Below are positions 28,043 through 38,558 of a stretch of DNA of 64,000 nucleotides, in pieces (the first letter of the stretch is position 1; the number at the start of each line of letters is the position of its first letter). Both the position numbers and the translations under genes were made by a program. This DNA is from an uncultured Flavobacteriaceae bacterium (GTDB taxonomy: Bacteria > Bacteroidota > Bacteroidia > Flavobacteriales > Flavobacteriaceae), in NCBI GenBank assembly GCA_947502495.1, contig CANNAC010000009.1, positions 1 through 64,000 of the forward strand, read 5' to 3'. The notes beneath the pieces were generated by a model that was not told the DNA's origin, ran no database searches, and saw only the letters and a list, made by a program, of their open reading frames with translations.

Positions 28043-28933
28043 CTATACGAACCATTTACTTTGTTCTTCTTTGGTTAAAAAAGTCCAAGCTACTACTCTA
28101 CTTATTTTATTACCAAGCTGCATATTAATAACCTTTACCTCTGTTGCTCCCAATTTCTTTAGGGATTTCTGCATAGACTTCACTAAAGCTTTATTAGAGA
28201 CTAAACTTGTAAACCAAAAGCAATTGTTTTTATGCAAAGAGCTTTCATATAAATAGCTATGCAAAAAAGCTTTTTCGCCTCCAGTAAACCAAAGTTCACT
28301 TGCGGTTCCGCTAAAGTTTCGCACTACTTGTTTCCCTTCATTCCCAAGACCTTTTAACTTACGTTGTGTCGCTTCGAGAGCTTCTTCTTCGTCTTTATAA
28401 AAAGGAGGATTACACATACTAACCATAAAAGCATCTTTAGGCTGTAAAACCCCACTTAAGATATGCTCCTTTTCCTTTTGTAAACGCAAGTTAATATTTG
28501 CGTTCAACTTATTTTTATCAATAATGATTTGTGCATTTTTCAAAGAAGCCTGCTCTACTTCTGTTCCTACAAAGCTCCAGTTATATTCTGAAAAACCAAG
28601 TAAAGGATAAATACAAGTCGCTCCTGTACCAATATCTAAAGCTTGTATTTTATTTTTGAATTTATATGACTTTAATAACGCCGCTAAATGATGAATATAA
28701 TCTACGCGACCAGGAATTGGCGGACATAAATGCGCATCAGCAAATTGCCAATAATCAATATTATAATGTGTTTTTAGCAATGCTTTGTTAAGTGTTTTTA
28801 CTGCTTCCGAATTCGCAAAATCTATCGTTTGTGTTCCGTGCGTGTTTGTAAAAATAAAAGGTTCAAGTTTGGGAAACTCCTTCAGCAGTGTTTCAAAATC
28901 GTAGCCTTTAATATGTTTGTTTTTTTTATGCAT
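28043..28933 (-). CDS. rlmF: 23S rRNA (adenine(1618)-N(6))-methyltransferase RlmF
   Basis: ALDIGTGATCIYPLLG, MVSMCNPPFYKDEEEA, FSGTASELWFTGGEKAF. Confidence 0.93.
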   Translation of the reverse strand: MHKKNKHIKGYDFETLLKEFPKLEPFIFTNTHGTQTIDFANSEAVKTLNKALLKTHYNIDYWQFADAHLCPPIPGRVDYIHHLAALLKSYKFKNKIQALDIGTGATCIYPLLGFSEYNWSFVGTEVEQASLKNAQIIIDKNKLNANINLRLQKEKEHILSGVLQPKDAFMVSMCNPPFYKDEEEALEATQRKLKGLGNEGKQVVRNFSGTASELWFTGGEKAFLHSYLYESSLHKNNCFWFTSLVSNKALVKSMQKSLKKLGATEVKVINMQLGNKISRVVAWTFLTKEEQSKWFV

Positions 28934-30083
28934 TTTTTGTTTTGTTTATAGCTTGTTCGATATCCGCTATCAAATCTTTTTTAGATTCAATTCCTACCGA
29001 AAAACGAATCAGTCCATCTTTTATTCCTTGTTCTTTTCTAGCTTCTGCAGTTAATAAAGAATGAGAGGTTTTAGAAGGCAATAACATCGTGCTTTCTATT
29101 CCTGCCAAACTCATAGAAGGTTTTATAAGCTGTAATGCTTTTAAAAATGCTTCTGCATCTATTTCTTTTTTTAATTCGAAAGAAAGCATTGCTCCATAGC
29201 CTTTCATTTGTTTTTTTGCTATCTTATGATTTTCATGACTTTTCAAACCAGGATAATATACTTTTTCAATCGCTTCATGTGCTTCTAAAAACTTGGCTAA
29301 TTTTCTGGCATTGCGTTGTTGCGCTTTTACACGAATGGCTAAAGTTTTCATACTTCGTTCTAACATCCAAACGGTAAAATCACTCAGACTTCCGCCAAGC
29401 GCAATTCCTGTTTGCCAAATAATATCTATATGTGCTTGCGTTGCAGCAACTGCTCCTGCACAAATATCACTATGACCTCCAAAATATTTTGTTGCACTAT
29501 GTAAAACAATGTCTATTCCGAAATCTACTGGGTTTTGTAAAATAGGACTAGCAAAAGTATTATCGATTACAGATAAAATATTTTCCGATTTTGCCAAAGT
29601 CGCTACAGCTTCCATATCGACTAATTTTAAAAGCGGATTGGAAGGCGTTTCAATATAAATAAGTTTGGTGTTAGGCTGTATACATGCTGCAAACGAAGCG
29701 ATTTTTAAATCTTTCGTAAAAGTGAATGCTATATTATAATTCTCAAAATGCTTTTCGATCAGGTTTCGTGTTCCGCCGTAAATATCATTTTGTACTACCA
29801 CATGATCTCCTGCTTTTAAGAAAGCTAACAAAACGGTACTAATGGCTGCCATTCCAGAGCCAAAAATCATTGCAGCTTCTGCGTGCTCTAAAGCCGCAAT
29901 TTTTTTCGTTAAATATTCTTGATTTGGTGTATTGAAATATCTCGGATACCGCTTAACATCCACATCCATAAACTCATAAGAAGTAGATAAAAACATTGGA
30001 GAAACCGCTCCTTTAAATTGCGTATCGGGTGTTTCACCAACATGTGTACAGATGGTATTGATACCTAATTTATTATTTTCCAT
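28926..30083 (-). CDS. Cys/Met metabolism PLP-dependent enzyme (cystathionine gamma-synthase / lyase family)
   Basis: YSR-like N-terminus, IDNTFASPILQNPVDFGIDIVLHSATKYFGGHSD, IRFSVGIESKKDLIADIEQA. Confidence 0.9.
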   Translation of the reverse strand: MENNKLGINTICTHVGETPDTQFKGAVSPMFLSTSYEFMDVDVKRYPRYFNTPNQEYLTKKIAALEHAEAAMIFGSGMAAISTVLLAFLKAGDHVVVQNDIYGGTRNLIEKHFENYNIAFTFTKDLKIASFAACIQPNTKLIYIETPSNPLLKLVDMEAVATLAKSENILSVIDNTFASPILQNPVDFGIDIVLHSATKYFGGHSDICAGAVAATQAHIDIIWQTGIALGGSLSDFTVWMLERSMKTLAIRVKAQQRNARKLAKFLEAHEAIEKVYYPGLKSHENHKIAKKQMKGYGAMLSFELKKEIDAEAFLKALQLIKPSMSLAGIESTMLLPSKTSHSLLTAEARKEQGIKDGLIRFSVGIESKKDLIADIEQAINKTKNA

Positions 30084-30183
30084 AATTGCAGTGCTTTTTA
30101 TGTGCTAAAGTTATGGAAAAATTGTGGCAAACAGTGGTTTAAAAGCAAGTCCTTAGTAAGAATCGTGAAATGTGAAAAGTACT

Positions 30184-30339
30184 TTAATCTTCCGATTCTC
30201 CTTTAGCACGTTTTACAATTTCTTTAAGTCGCTCTTTACGAAGCGCTTTTTCTGCTTTTTGTTTATTCACTTTTCTAGCGATAAGCTTGGAGTGCTTCGC
30301 TTTATTCTTGGTGTTTTTTTGTCCTTTAGGTTTTGGCAT
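30184..30339 (-). CDS. 51-aa highly basic small protein
   Basis: Not in track. Reads MPKPKGQKNTKNKAKHSKLIARKVNKQKAEKALRKERLKEIVKRAKGESED*. Confidence 0.5.
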   Translation of the reverse strand: MPKPKGQKNTKNKAKHSKLIARKVNKQKAEKALRKERLKEIVKRAKGESED

Positions 30340-30478
30340 ATGTAAATGTAAAATATTTTTTGCTTTTAGTAAACCCTTTTGCGCTACTCATTGCAATAAA
30401 CTTTATTTTTTTTAAATAAACAGCTAAGCATTATAAATAAAGTAAGTACATTGCTATTATAAGAAAACCACTATTACT

Positions 30479-31057
30479 TTGAGTGAAGTCAACAAACACC
30501 AGCATTTTATACTACACAAACCTTATGGTTATTTAAGTCAGTTAATAAACAACCAAAACAAGAGGAAGAATAAACGTTTGCTTGGCGAATTATATGATTT
30601 CCCAGAAGGAACCATGGCGATTGGAAGATTGGATGAAAATTCGGAAGGCTTACTACTTTTAACTACTAACGGAAAAGTTAGTGAAACCATACGAAGTACT
30701 AAGGTAGAAAAAGAATATTACGCACAAGTCGATGGAATAATCACTACGGAAGCTATAAAACAACTACAAAAAGGTGTAGAAATTGGAATAAATGGTACAA
30801 AATACACCACGAAACCTTGTAAAGTAAAAAGTGTATCTACTGTAGACACTTTTCCTTTTGCAGATAGAAAAGTTCGTGATGCGCGACACGGACCAATGTC
30901 ATGGGTTTCTATCACACTAACCGAAGGAAAATTTAGACAAGTAAGAAAAATGACTTCTGCAGTTGGCTATCCAACTTTACGTTTGGTAAGAATACGAATT
31001 GGAGACATTCTACTAAAAGTAAACCCTGGAGAAGTAGAAGAAAGAAATAGCTTTTAG
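30479..31057 (+). CDS. RsuA/RluE-family pseudouridine synthase
   Basis: HKPYGYLSQ, AIGRLDENSEGLLLLTTNG, EGKFRQVRKMTSAVGYPTLRLVRIRIGD; TTG start. Confidence 0.92.
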   Translation: MSEVNKHQHFILHKPYGYLSQLINNQNKRKNKRLLGELYDFPEGTMAIGRLDENSEGLLLLTTNGKVSETIRSTKVEKEYYAQVDGIITTEAIKQLQKGVEIGINGTKYTTKPCKVKSVSTVDTFPFADRKVRDARHGPMSWVSITLTEGKFRQVRKMTSAVGYPTLRLVRIRIGDILLKVNPGEVEERNSF

Positions 31058-31270
31058 AAGTCTTTGCCTTCTTTTTAGCTAAAAAACATATTTTTTGCAA
31101 ATCAGCACATAGACCTCTAAATATTAAAGTTTTAAGCTTTATTCTCCATAAAACCGCACTCTTTTTTGGTCAAACATAAAATTTTAAACACCTGCATTTC
31201 AGCAGATTAGATTTTATTATTTATTCTAAAGATTACCTTCTATTGAATATTTTTTTGTATCTTGCCCCTT

Positions 31271-31651
31271 ATGACAACAGCAGATAAACACGTAAATTTA
31301 GATTTTTTAAAAGAAAGCATCTTATACCTAGAAAACAAAGGCTTTGATAATATTCAAGCAGATGTTGAAGGTTATGAAATGCCAAAGTCTTACACCAAAA
31401 AGAGCCAAGGTATAGATACTATAATAACGCCAGATATTGTAGCGGAAAAAGCAGGTAGAAAGCACTATTTTGAAATTGGTTTAAAAAGTGAAGAACCTAC
31501 TCTTTTAAAATCTAAATGGCGCTTTTTAGATGTTTTAACAAGAATGAAAGACGACAGATTTAAAGTTATTACACGTCGTGGTCATTACAAGTTTACACAA
31601 GATATGCTTGATGATCTTAATCTAGACAAAGAGCCAATTAAATTACCTTAA
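31271..31651 (+). CDS. Hypothetical cytoplasmic protein
   Basis: Start moved to MTTADKHVNLDF; no family assigned. Confidence 0.65.
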   Translation: MTTADKHVNLDFLKESILYLENKGFDNIQADVEGYEMPKSYTKKSQGIDTIITPDIVAEKAGRKHYFEIGLKSEEPTLLKSKWRFLDVLTRMKDDRFKVITRRGHYKFTQDMLDDLNLDKEPIKLP

Positions 31652-32094
31652 TCTTTACTACCTTTTAGTAATTTATTTTGTTCCTCCATTAAATCGGTAA
31701 GCTTTGCTAAAAGCTGAATATCTTTGGGAGTAGCCACTGTTGTGTCTTTTTCGTCATGCGCTTTTGAGCGCAATTTATTCATGGCTTTTACCACCAAAAA
31801 CACGGTTAGTCCCACTATTAAAAAATCGAGAGAGACTTCAAAGAAAGTTCCATATTCCATTGCAACCTCATTGGTTGTAATGCCCCCTTCGTTATTTACA
31901 ATAGCATCACGAAGTATATATTTTTTATCCTGAAAGTTTAAACCATCGGTCATTAAAGACAAAGGTGGCATCATCACCTTCTTCACCAGTACATCTATTA
32001 CTTTATTAAAAGATGCACCAATAATAATACCGATTGCCATATCCATCATATTACCTTTTACAGCAAACTCTTTAAATTCTTTTATAAATTTCAT
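31648..32094 (-). CDS. mscL: Large-conductance mechanosensitive channel MscL
   Basis: EFKEFAVKGNMMDMAIGIIIGASFNKVIDVLVKKVMMPPL. Confidence 0.95.
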   Translation of the reverse strand: MKFIKEFKEFAVKGNMMDMAIGIIIGASFNKVIDVLVKKVMMPPLSLMTDGLNFQDKKYILRDAIVNNEGGITTNEVAMEYGTFFEVSLDFLIVGLTVFLVVKAMNKLRSKAHDEKDTTVATPKDIQLLAKLTDLMEEQNKLLKGSKD

Positions 32095-32414
32095 CTTTCC
32101 ATTATTTAAAGCTGCAAATATATCTATTTAGAACAGAAACAAATCGATTCCTTTTAAATAATAAAAAACAGCACTCCTCATAAAACCACACCATCTTGTA
32201 GTGCAATAAAGCTACTTATTAAGACATTAAAAGTATTGGAAAATTATGGAATTCGGATCTCATTTTAAAAAGACCTCACAGATCATTGCCATGTACCTAA
32301 CGTGCAATTAAAGATATCTGTACAATAACGAAGACATTTACTACTAGGCCATTAACCTATTCACGAACAATTCTTATTCCTACGAATAAAGTAAAAACTT
32401 AAAATCAACTATCC

Positions 32415-32454
32415 AAATATGGGGTAGTATGGCAAACCATACTACCCCATATTT
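32415..32454. other. Perfect 18-bp inverted repeat with 4-nt loop
   Basis: AAATATGGGGTAGTATGG caaa CCATACTACCCCATATTT. Confidence 0.9.
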
Positions 32455-32501
32455 AAAATGAAATAAACCGAAGAAAGCCAATTCCTTAGCTACACGTATC
32501 T

Positions 32502-35500
32502 CTATTTCTTATAAAACTTAGCATACTTTCTGTACGCAAAGAAACCAAGCAAAGCAACAATAGCACATGAAATCCCTATAATTTTAACGCTCATCACCTG
32601 ATCTCCACTAGCATAAGAATGTAATCCTGCAAGATAAAAGTTCACTCCAAAATAGGTCATCATAATACTTGCAAAAGCAATTATAGATATTAAATTAAAT
32701 CCGAAACGACCACGAAGTCCAGGAACTAAACGCATGTGTAATACAAATGCATACACCATAATACTAATTAGAGCCCACGTTTCTTTAGGGTCCCAGCCCC
32801 AATATCTACCCCAACTTTCATTTGCCCACATACCACCAAGAAAGTTTCCTATGGTAAGCATCACTAAACCAACCGTTAAAGCCATTTCATTGATAATGGT
32901 AAGCTCTTGGATATTGACTAACATTTTTTCTTTATTCTTATCTGTAGTTGCAATCATTAAAATAAGAGAAACGATTCCTAAGATCATCCCTAGAACAAAT
33001 GGCCCATAACTCGCAACAATAATAGATACGTGTATCATTAACCAGTAACTATTTAAAACGGGTTGTAAGTTTGCAATAGCAGGGTCTAACCAGTTTTGGT
33101 GTGCAAAGAATAATATAATAGACGCTACAAATGCCGTAGACGCAATAGTTAAATCACTTTTTCTTCCAAAGAACAAACCAAATAACATTGCAGACCAAGC
33201 AACATATAACATCGTTTCATAGGTATCACTCCATGGTGCATGACCAGAAATATACCAACGCGCTATTAAACCAACGGTGTGAATTATAAATAAAGCGATA
33301 ATTAGCCATTTACTAATTTTAACGGCAACATCAATACCTTTTCTTTTACTACTCAATATTTGCGTGATTAAAAACACAAACATTAAGAATCCTGCTAACA
33401 GATAATATCTATATAGATTTTTAAAAACATTGTATTTATTATAGTTAATCTCTGCGCTTATTTTATTATCACTAAGCATTATCGCACTCCCGTATTTATG
33501 CTGTGTTTTATTAAAGGATTCTAATAGTTTTTCAGCTTCAGTATAATCTCCAGATTCTTTCGCTTTATTTAAAGTAAATAAATACGCCGAAAATCCAGAA
33601 TTCACAAAGTTTCCGTAAAGAGAATCTGTAATCTTTTCTTTGTACCCTTCTTTTCTATATTCTAAAGGAGAGATCCATTTATTATTATCGTCTTCAGGTA
33701 CAGGAAATATTTTTAATGTTAATCCTTCAATCGCATTAGACAAAACAGTTGCGCGTTGATCTGCTAACTTTAATTCCTTTTGGTACCCATTAGGAGATTT
33801 CGTTTTATAGGCATCTTCTAAATACGGATTCAACTTATAGCTTAAGTTTTCGTCAAAGAAATCTACAATCGTTGCGTAATCTTTCTCCTTCGGAATACCT
33901 AAAATCGTTTTAAGCGAATCTGTTTTCATTGCCTTTAGGTATATAATTGGAACATTATACCAAAGTAACGGACTCTCACTTATAGAAAGCAATATTTGAT
34001 TAGGACTTAATCCTGCATAGGTTTCGCTATGATGTATTTTTCGAACTAACTCGGATGCGTACGTGTTCATTGGCATCATACGACCACTTAAATCCTGAAT
34101 AACTAATCTTCCAAATTTATCTGCATGTTCTTTTGGTGTCGCATTAGCAATTAAAATAGAATCTATTTGTGCTGCTGTTGGCGCTTGGTGCTGCTCTTCT
34201 TGTGCAAAAGTCTGCATCGCAAAACATAGAAACACTACCGAAAGTAGTTTTGCTTTCTTTGTTTTAATCTTATCTAAATGTCTTCTTAAGTCTCCAAATC
34301 TAGATCCTTTAGAAAAGAATATAGCTATCATACCAAAGTACAGTAAGAAGTAACCTAAATAGGTAATCCAAGTTCCCCAAAAATCATGATTTACGGAAAG
34401 AATAGTTCCTTTTTCATCTGGATCGAAGTTCGATTGAAAGAACTTATAACCACCATGATTTAAAATATTATTCATATAAATTCTATAATCAAAATCACCT
34501 TCTTTTTCATCTAAAACGGTTACTTCACTAGCATAAGAAGAATAACTTCTTTCTGTACCAGGATAACGTTCTGCAATAAAATCGTTTAACTTAATATTAA
34601 AAGGAAGTTCTAAAACCTTTGCTCCATAACGGAAAGCGAAGTCTAAACCACCTATTTTAACTTGCTTAAAAGCATTGTTCTTATATGGTCCACCAAGAAG
34701 TCCTACTCTTTTTGTTTCCCCATTTGCTGTTACTTTTAAAACGATACCATCTTCATCCCCTTTTAATAATTGCGATTTTTTCACAATACCAAAATCTCCT
34801 CTTACTACAGGTTTTGGAAAAACCATTTGCATACTTCCAATGACATAACGAGAACGCAAAATTAATGGCTGTAAACTGTCTTTCACCAAGGTTCCTTTTG
34901 CCATAGTTGCCATGGTCATATATTCTCCTTCAAAAGGAGAATGAATGTTTAACATATTACCATCTTGTGTAATATTTATAGCTCCTTTTGTTGGCTTATT
35001 TAATGCTATTAAAACATTATGAATACTTTGTACTTCTCCAGATTTTAAAAAATGATTGTGAGGTCCTTCTCCTCCAGCTTCCACTATTTTAAGATAATCT
35101 TCACCTGTTTCATTTGGAATAATATCTTCTTCTGCTCCACCAATAAACTTTTCTAATTCCATACTAACCGGTTGGTTATTATAATGGGTATTTACTTCAA
35201 AACTATTTTCTAAACGTGGCGAAAAATCTACAGCACGTTCTACTGGTAGACGTTGTGGAACACCATCAATTTCGTAGTCTCCATCAATATAGGTTGTTAT
35301 ATAGGTTTTTTGGGATAAGAATTGATTTTCTGTAGCTCCTTCACGAATTGGCATCATACCTTCAAAACTCGCATAGCGTGTAATAAATGCTCCCAATAGT
35401 ATAAATATGAAAGATAAATGCAGCACTAAGGTTGCCCATTTAGCCTTTTTATATAATCGGAATCTAAAAATATTTCCAACAAAATTAATAACAAAAAACA

Positions 35501-35681
35501 GCATAATTCCTTCAAACCACCAGGTATTATATATTAAATTTCGACTGTATGGTGTTGGCGAGGTATCCATTCCTGCATCCATAAAAGTACCAACAGCCAT
35601 GGCTGTTGCAAATAAAATAAAAAGAATAGCAGTTAGTCTGGTTGAAAACAGAATATTGGAGAGTTTCTTTAGCATAATCAC
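32502..35681 (-). CDS. ccsBA: Fused cytochrome c biogenesis protein CcsBA
   Basis: N-terminal ResB-like; C-terminal CcsA with WANESWGRYWGWDPKETWALI. Confidence 0.93.
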   Translation of the reverse strand: MIMLKKLSNILFSTRLTAILFILFATAMAVGTFMDAGMDTSPTPYSRNLIYNTWWFEGIMLFFVINFVGNIFRFRLYKKAKWATLVLHLSFIFILLGAFITRYASFEGMMPIREGATENQFLSQKTYITTYIDGDYEIDGVPQRLPVERAVDFSPRLENSFEVNTHYNNQPVSMELEKFIGGAEEDIIPNETGEDYLKIVEAGGEGPHNHFLKSGEVQSIHNVLIALNKPTKGAINITQDGNMLNIHSPFEGEYMTMATMAKGTLVKDSLQPLILRSRYVIGSMQMVFPKPVVRGDFGIVKKSQLLKGDEDGIVLKVTANGETKRVGLLGGPYKNNAFKQVKIGGLDFAFRYGAKVLELPFNIKLNDFIAERYPGTERSYSSYASEVTVLDEKEGDFDYRIYMNNILNHGGYKFFQSNFDPDEKGTILSVNHDFWGTWITYLGYFLLYFGMIAIFFSKGSRFGDLRRHLDKIKTKKAKLLSVVFLCFAMQTFAQEEQHQAPTAAQIDSILIANATPKEHADKFGRLVIQDLSGRMMPMNTYASELVRKIHHSETYAGLSPNQILLSISESPLLWYNVPIIYLKAMKTDSLKTILGIPKEKDYATIVDFFDENLSYKLNPYLEDAYKTKSPNGYQKELKLADQRATVLSNAIEGLTLKIFPVPEDDNNKWISPLEYRKEGYKEKITDSLYGNFVNSGFSAYLFTLNKAKESGDYTEAEKLLESFNKTQHKYGSAIMLSDNKISAEINYNKYNVFKNLYRYYLLAGFLMFVFLITQILSSKRKGIDVAVKISKWLIIALFIIHTVGLIARWYISGHAPWSDTYETMLYVAWSAMLFGLFFGRKSDLTIASTAFVASIILFFAHQNWLDPAIANLQPVLNSYWLMIHVSIIVASYGPFVLGMILGIVSLILMIATTDKNKEKMLVNIQELTIINEMALTVGLVMLTIGNFLGGMWANESWGRYWGWDPKETWALISIMVYAFVLHMRLVPGLRGRFGFNLISIIAFASIMMTYFGVNFYLAGLHSYASGDQVMSVKIIGISCAIVALLGFFAYRKYAKFYKK

Positions 35682-35781
35682 AAGCTTTTTTTTGCTCGTG
35701 CAAATTTACGGATTTTTGTTTATTTAAAAGTCTAAACGAAACAAATATTGTGTTAAATTATACTTCGTTTCTAACTTAATC

Positions 35782-36180
35782 TTATTTTCGTGCTGCAAAA
35801 ATATTCATGTACATAAAGGTACCCATTTTTCGGGCTCTTCGTTTTGCATTATCTGCAATTTCACCTTCAAATAATTCATCTAAAGTTTGATACCATAAAT
35901 TTAGCCATAATCCAAAGTGCAGATTATCGATAGTATGATTAAACTGCTTATCTACTCTAACATGTGCTTCCAACGGATTACCACGATACTTTTCCTCTAA
36001 TTTCCTAGTCATAAAAAGACTCGTTTCCCAAAAAGTAGTTAAGTGGTTTAAATGCGCTTCCCAGTCTTTAATAGTCTCATTAAAAAAAGGACCTAGTGTT
36101 TTATCTGCTCTAACTTTTTCATAAAAAGTAGAAACCAACAAAAAGATATCTTCTCGAGTATTTATATCAGGTTTATTCAT
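35782..36180 (-). CDS. Group III truncated hemoglobin
   Basis: FYEKVRADKTLGPFF, WEAHLNHLTTFWETSLF, FGLWLNLWYQTLDELFEG. Confidence 0.88.
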   Translation of the reverse strand: MNKPDINTREDIFLLVSTFYEKVRADKTLGPFFNETIKDWEAHLNHLTTFWETSLFMTRKLEEKYRGNPLEAHVRVDKQFNHTIDNLHFGLWLNLWYQTLDELFEGEIADNAKRRARKMGTFMYMNIFAARK

Positions 36181-36264
36181 GTATTCGAAATTAAGTCTTT
36201 ATTTTTAAAAAAAGGAATTAAATATTCTTAATTAGTAATTGATTATTCTTATTATTTTAGCAAA

Positions 36265-37062
36265 ATGATTAACGTAGTATTACTTGGCGCAGGAAATGTA
36301 GCAACACATTTATTTAAGGCTTTTACAAATGCGGAGAAAGTAACTGTAAAGCAATGGTATAATAGAAATTTAAGAACTATTGAAAAGTATAAAACCAAAG
36401 TTGCAATTACAGATAATTTAGAGGATTTAGTAGCAGCAGACATTTATATTTTAGCGGTAAGCGATGATGCTGTTGCCGATTTATCTGCACAACTTCCATT
36501 TGAAAACAGATTAGTGGTTCATACTTCTGGTAGCGTAAGCCTTTATGCTATTGACAAAAAGCACAAACGTGGTGTTTTCTATCCGTTGCAAACGTTTAGC
36601 AAAGCTGCTAATGTAGATTTTTCAGATGTTCCTCTATGCCTTGAAGCATTAAAAAACAAAGAAGACCTTCCTATTTTAAAAAAATTAGCAAAAGCTATTG
36701 GGAGTCAGCCGCATAAAGTAAATAGTGATCAACGTGCTGCCTTGCATTTGGCTGCTGTTTTTGTGAATAATTTCACCAATCAGATTTACAGACTAGCGCA
36801 TGAAATCACAGAGTCTCAAGGTGCAGAATTTGAAATATTAAAACCATTAATTAAAGAAACTGCGAGAAAACTAGACGAAGTTTCTCCGTTTTTAGCACAA
36901 ACTGGTCCCGCAAAACGCAACGACAAAAAGACAATAAAAAAACATTTAAAAGCACTAACCAATAAACATCACAAAGACGTTTATAAGTTGCTAACTACAT
37001 CGATACAACAAACACATGGCACTTTCGTGAAACCAAAAGCGAAGTCCAATAAAAAAAAATAA
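36265..37062 (+). CDS. Rossmann-like/DUF2520 domain protein
   Basis: VVLLGAGNVATHLFKAF; HTSGSVSL; GVFYPLQTFSK; LHLAAVFVNNFTNQ. Confidence 0.88.
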   Translation: MINVVLLGAGNVATHLFKAFTNAEKVTVKQWYNRNLRTIEKYKTKVAITDNLEDLVAADIYILAVSDDAVADLSAQLPFENRLVVHTSGSVSLYAIDKKHKRGVFYPLQTFSKAANVDFSDVPLCLEALKNKEDLPILKKLAKAIGSQPHKVNSDQRAALHLAAVFVNNFTNQIYRLAHEITESQGAEFEILKPLIKETARKLDEVSPFLAQTGPAKRNDKKTIKKHLKALTNKHHKDVYKLLTTSIQQTHGTFVKPKAKSNKKK

Positions 37063-37065
37063 AAA

Positions 37066-37596
37066 ATGGAAGACAAGAGTTATAAAGAATACTTAAACCA
37101 AATTACTACATTTATTTTTGATGTAGATGGTGTACTTACAGACGGAACAGTAACCGTTACCACAGATGGCGAAATGCTAAGAACCATGAATATTAAAGAT
37201 GGTTATGCTTTAAAAACCGCAGTAGACAAAGGATATTCTGTATGTATTATTTCTGGAGGAAGTAATGAAGGCGTTAGAAAACGCTTGGAAAACTTAGGCC
37301 TTACCGATGTTTATCTTGGCGTACAGAATAAAATTGAGCAGCTTAACGATTACCTAGAAAAGCATGACTTAAAACTAGAAAATGCTTTATATATGGGAGA
37401 TGACATTCCTGATTACCCAGTTATGAAATTGGTTGGTTTACCTTGTTGTCCGCAAGATGCTGTTCCAGAAATTAAAGCTATTTCGAAGTATATTTCACAT
37501 AAAAACGGCGGAAAAGGTGCTGTTCGTGATGTTATTGAGCAAGTACTAAAAGTGCAGGGTAAATGGAATGGTAGCTTTGATGCTAAGTATGATTAG
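37066..37596 (+). CDS. KdsC-like HAD phosphatase
   Basis: FIFDVDGVLTDGTV, CIISGGSNEGVRKR, ALYMGDDIPDYPVM. Confidence 0.92.
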   Translation: MEDKSYKEYLNQITTFIFDVDGVLTDGTVTVTTDGEMLRTMNIKDGYALKTAVDKGYSVCIISGGSNEGVRKRLENLGLTDVYLGVQNKIEQLNDYLEKHDLKLENALYMGDDIPDYPVMKLVGLPCCPQDAVPEIKAISKYISHKNGGKGAVRDVIEQVLKVQGKWNGSFDAKYD

Positions 37597-37643
37597 TTAG
37601 CTGTTAGTAAACTAAATATTCCTTTTTAATCTTTAACTATTAA

Positions 37644-38558
37644 ATGCAAAACATTTTAAAACTCATTCGGTGGAAAAACTTAATTATGATTGCCTTGGTG
37701 CAATTATTAATTAAATATGCGCTTTTCGAACCTTTCGGAGTTACTATTACATTAAACGGCGTAGGTATTTCTGTTTTAATTTTAGCCACATTATGTTTGG
37801 CTGCTGCGGGAAATATTATAAATGATATTTATGATGTAGAAACCGATTTAGTTAACAAACCAGATCGCGTAATTGTTGGTAAATCTATTTCAGAAAAAAC
37901 AGCCTATACTTTGTTTTTTGCACTTAATATTATTGGTGTCGGACTCGGTTTTTACTTATCGCATGTGGTTGGTAAAAGTCCGTTTTTTACGTTGTTCGTG
38001 ATTATCTCTGCACTACTTTACATGTACGCTTCCTATTTAAAACAATTGCCTTTTATTGGTAATCTTGTGATTTCCATTTTGGTTGCTTTAAGCTTAATTA
38101 TTGTCAGTATATTCGATGTACTTCCTGCAATAACAGCGGCCAACAAAGAAGCACAATTAACTTTTTTTAAAATTGTTTTAGACTATGCATTTTTCGCTTT
38201 TATTATAAATCTTATTCGCGAAATGGTAAAAGACATGGAAGATATTGATGGAGATTACAAAGCACAGATGAACACGTTGCCCATTGCTATTGGTAGAGAT
38301 CGTACACATAATATCCTTTTTGTTATTTCGCTAATTCCAGTACTTGCAGTGGTATATTATGTAACTACTTTTTTATACAAACAAGAATTAGCTGTAGCAT
38401 ACTTTTTACTCCTTATTATAGCACCCCTTATTTATATAAGTATAAAATTATTTTCTGCTAAAACCAAGAAAGACTATACACATATTAGTGTTATATTAAA
38501 GCTTGTTATGCTTTTCGGAATGCTTTCGATGCTACTTTATCCTTTAATTTTAAAATAA
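37644..38558 (+). CDS. UbiA-family prenyltransferase
   Basis: NIINDIYDVETDLVNKPDRVIVGKSIS; REMVKDMEDIDGD. Confidence 0.92.
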   Translation: MQNILKLIRWKNLIMIALVQLLIKYALFEPFGVTITLNGVGISVLILATLCLAAAGNIINDIYDVETDLVNKPDRVIVGKSISEKTAYTLFFALNIIGVGLGFYLSHVVGKSPFFTLFVIISALLYMYASYLKQLPFIGNLVISILVALSLIIVSIFDVLPAITAANKEAQLTFFKIVLDYAFFAFIINLIREMVKDMEDIDGDYKAQMNTLPIAIGRDRTHNILFVISLIPVLAVVYYVTTFLYKQELAVAYFLLLIIAPLIYISIKLFSAKTKKDYTHISVILKLVMLFGMLSMLLYPLILK

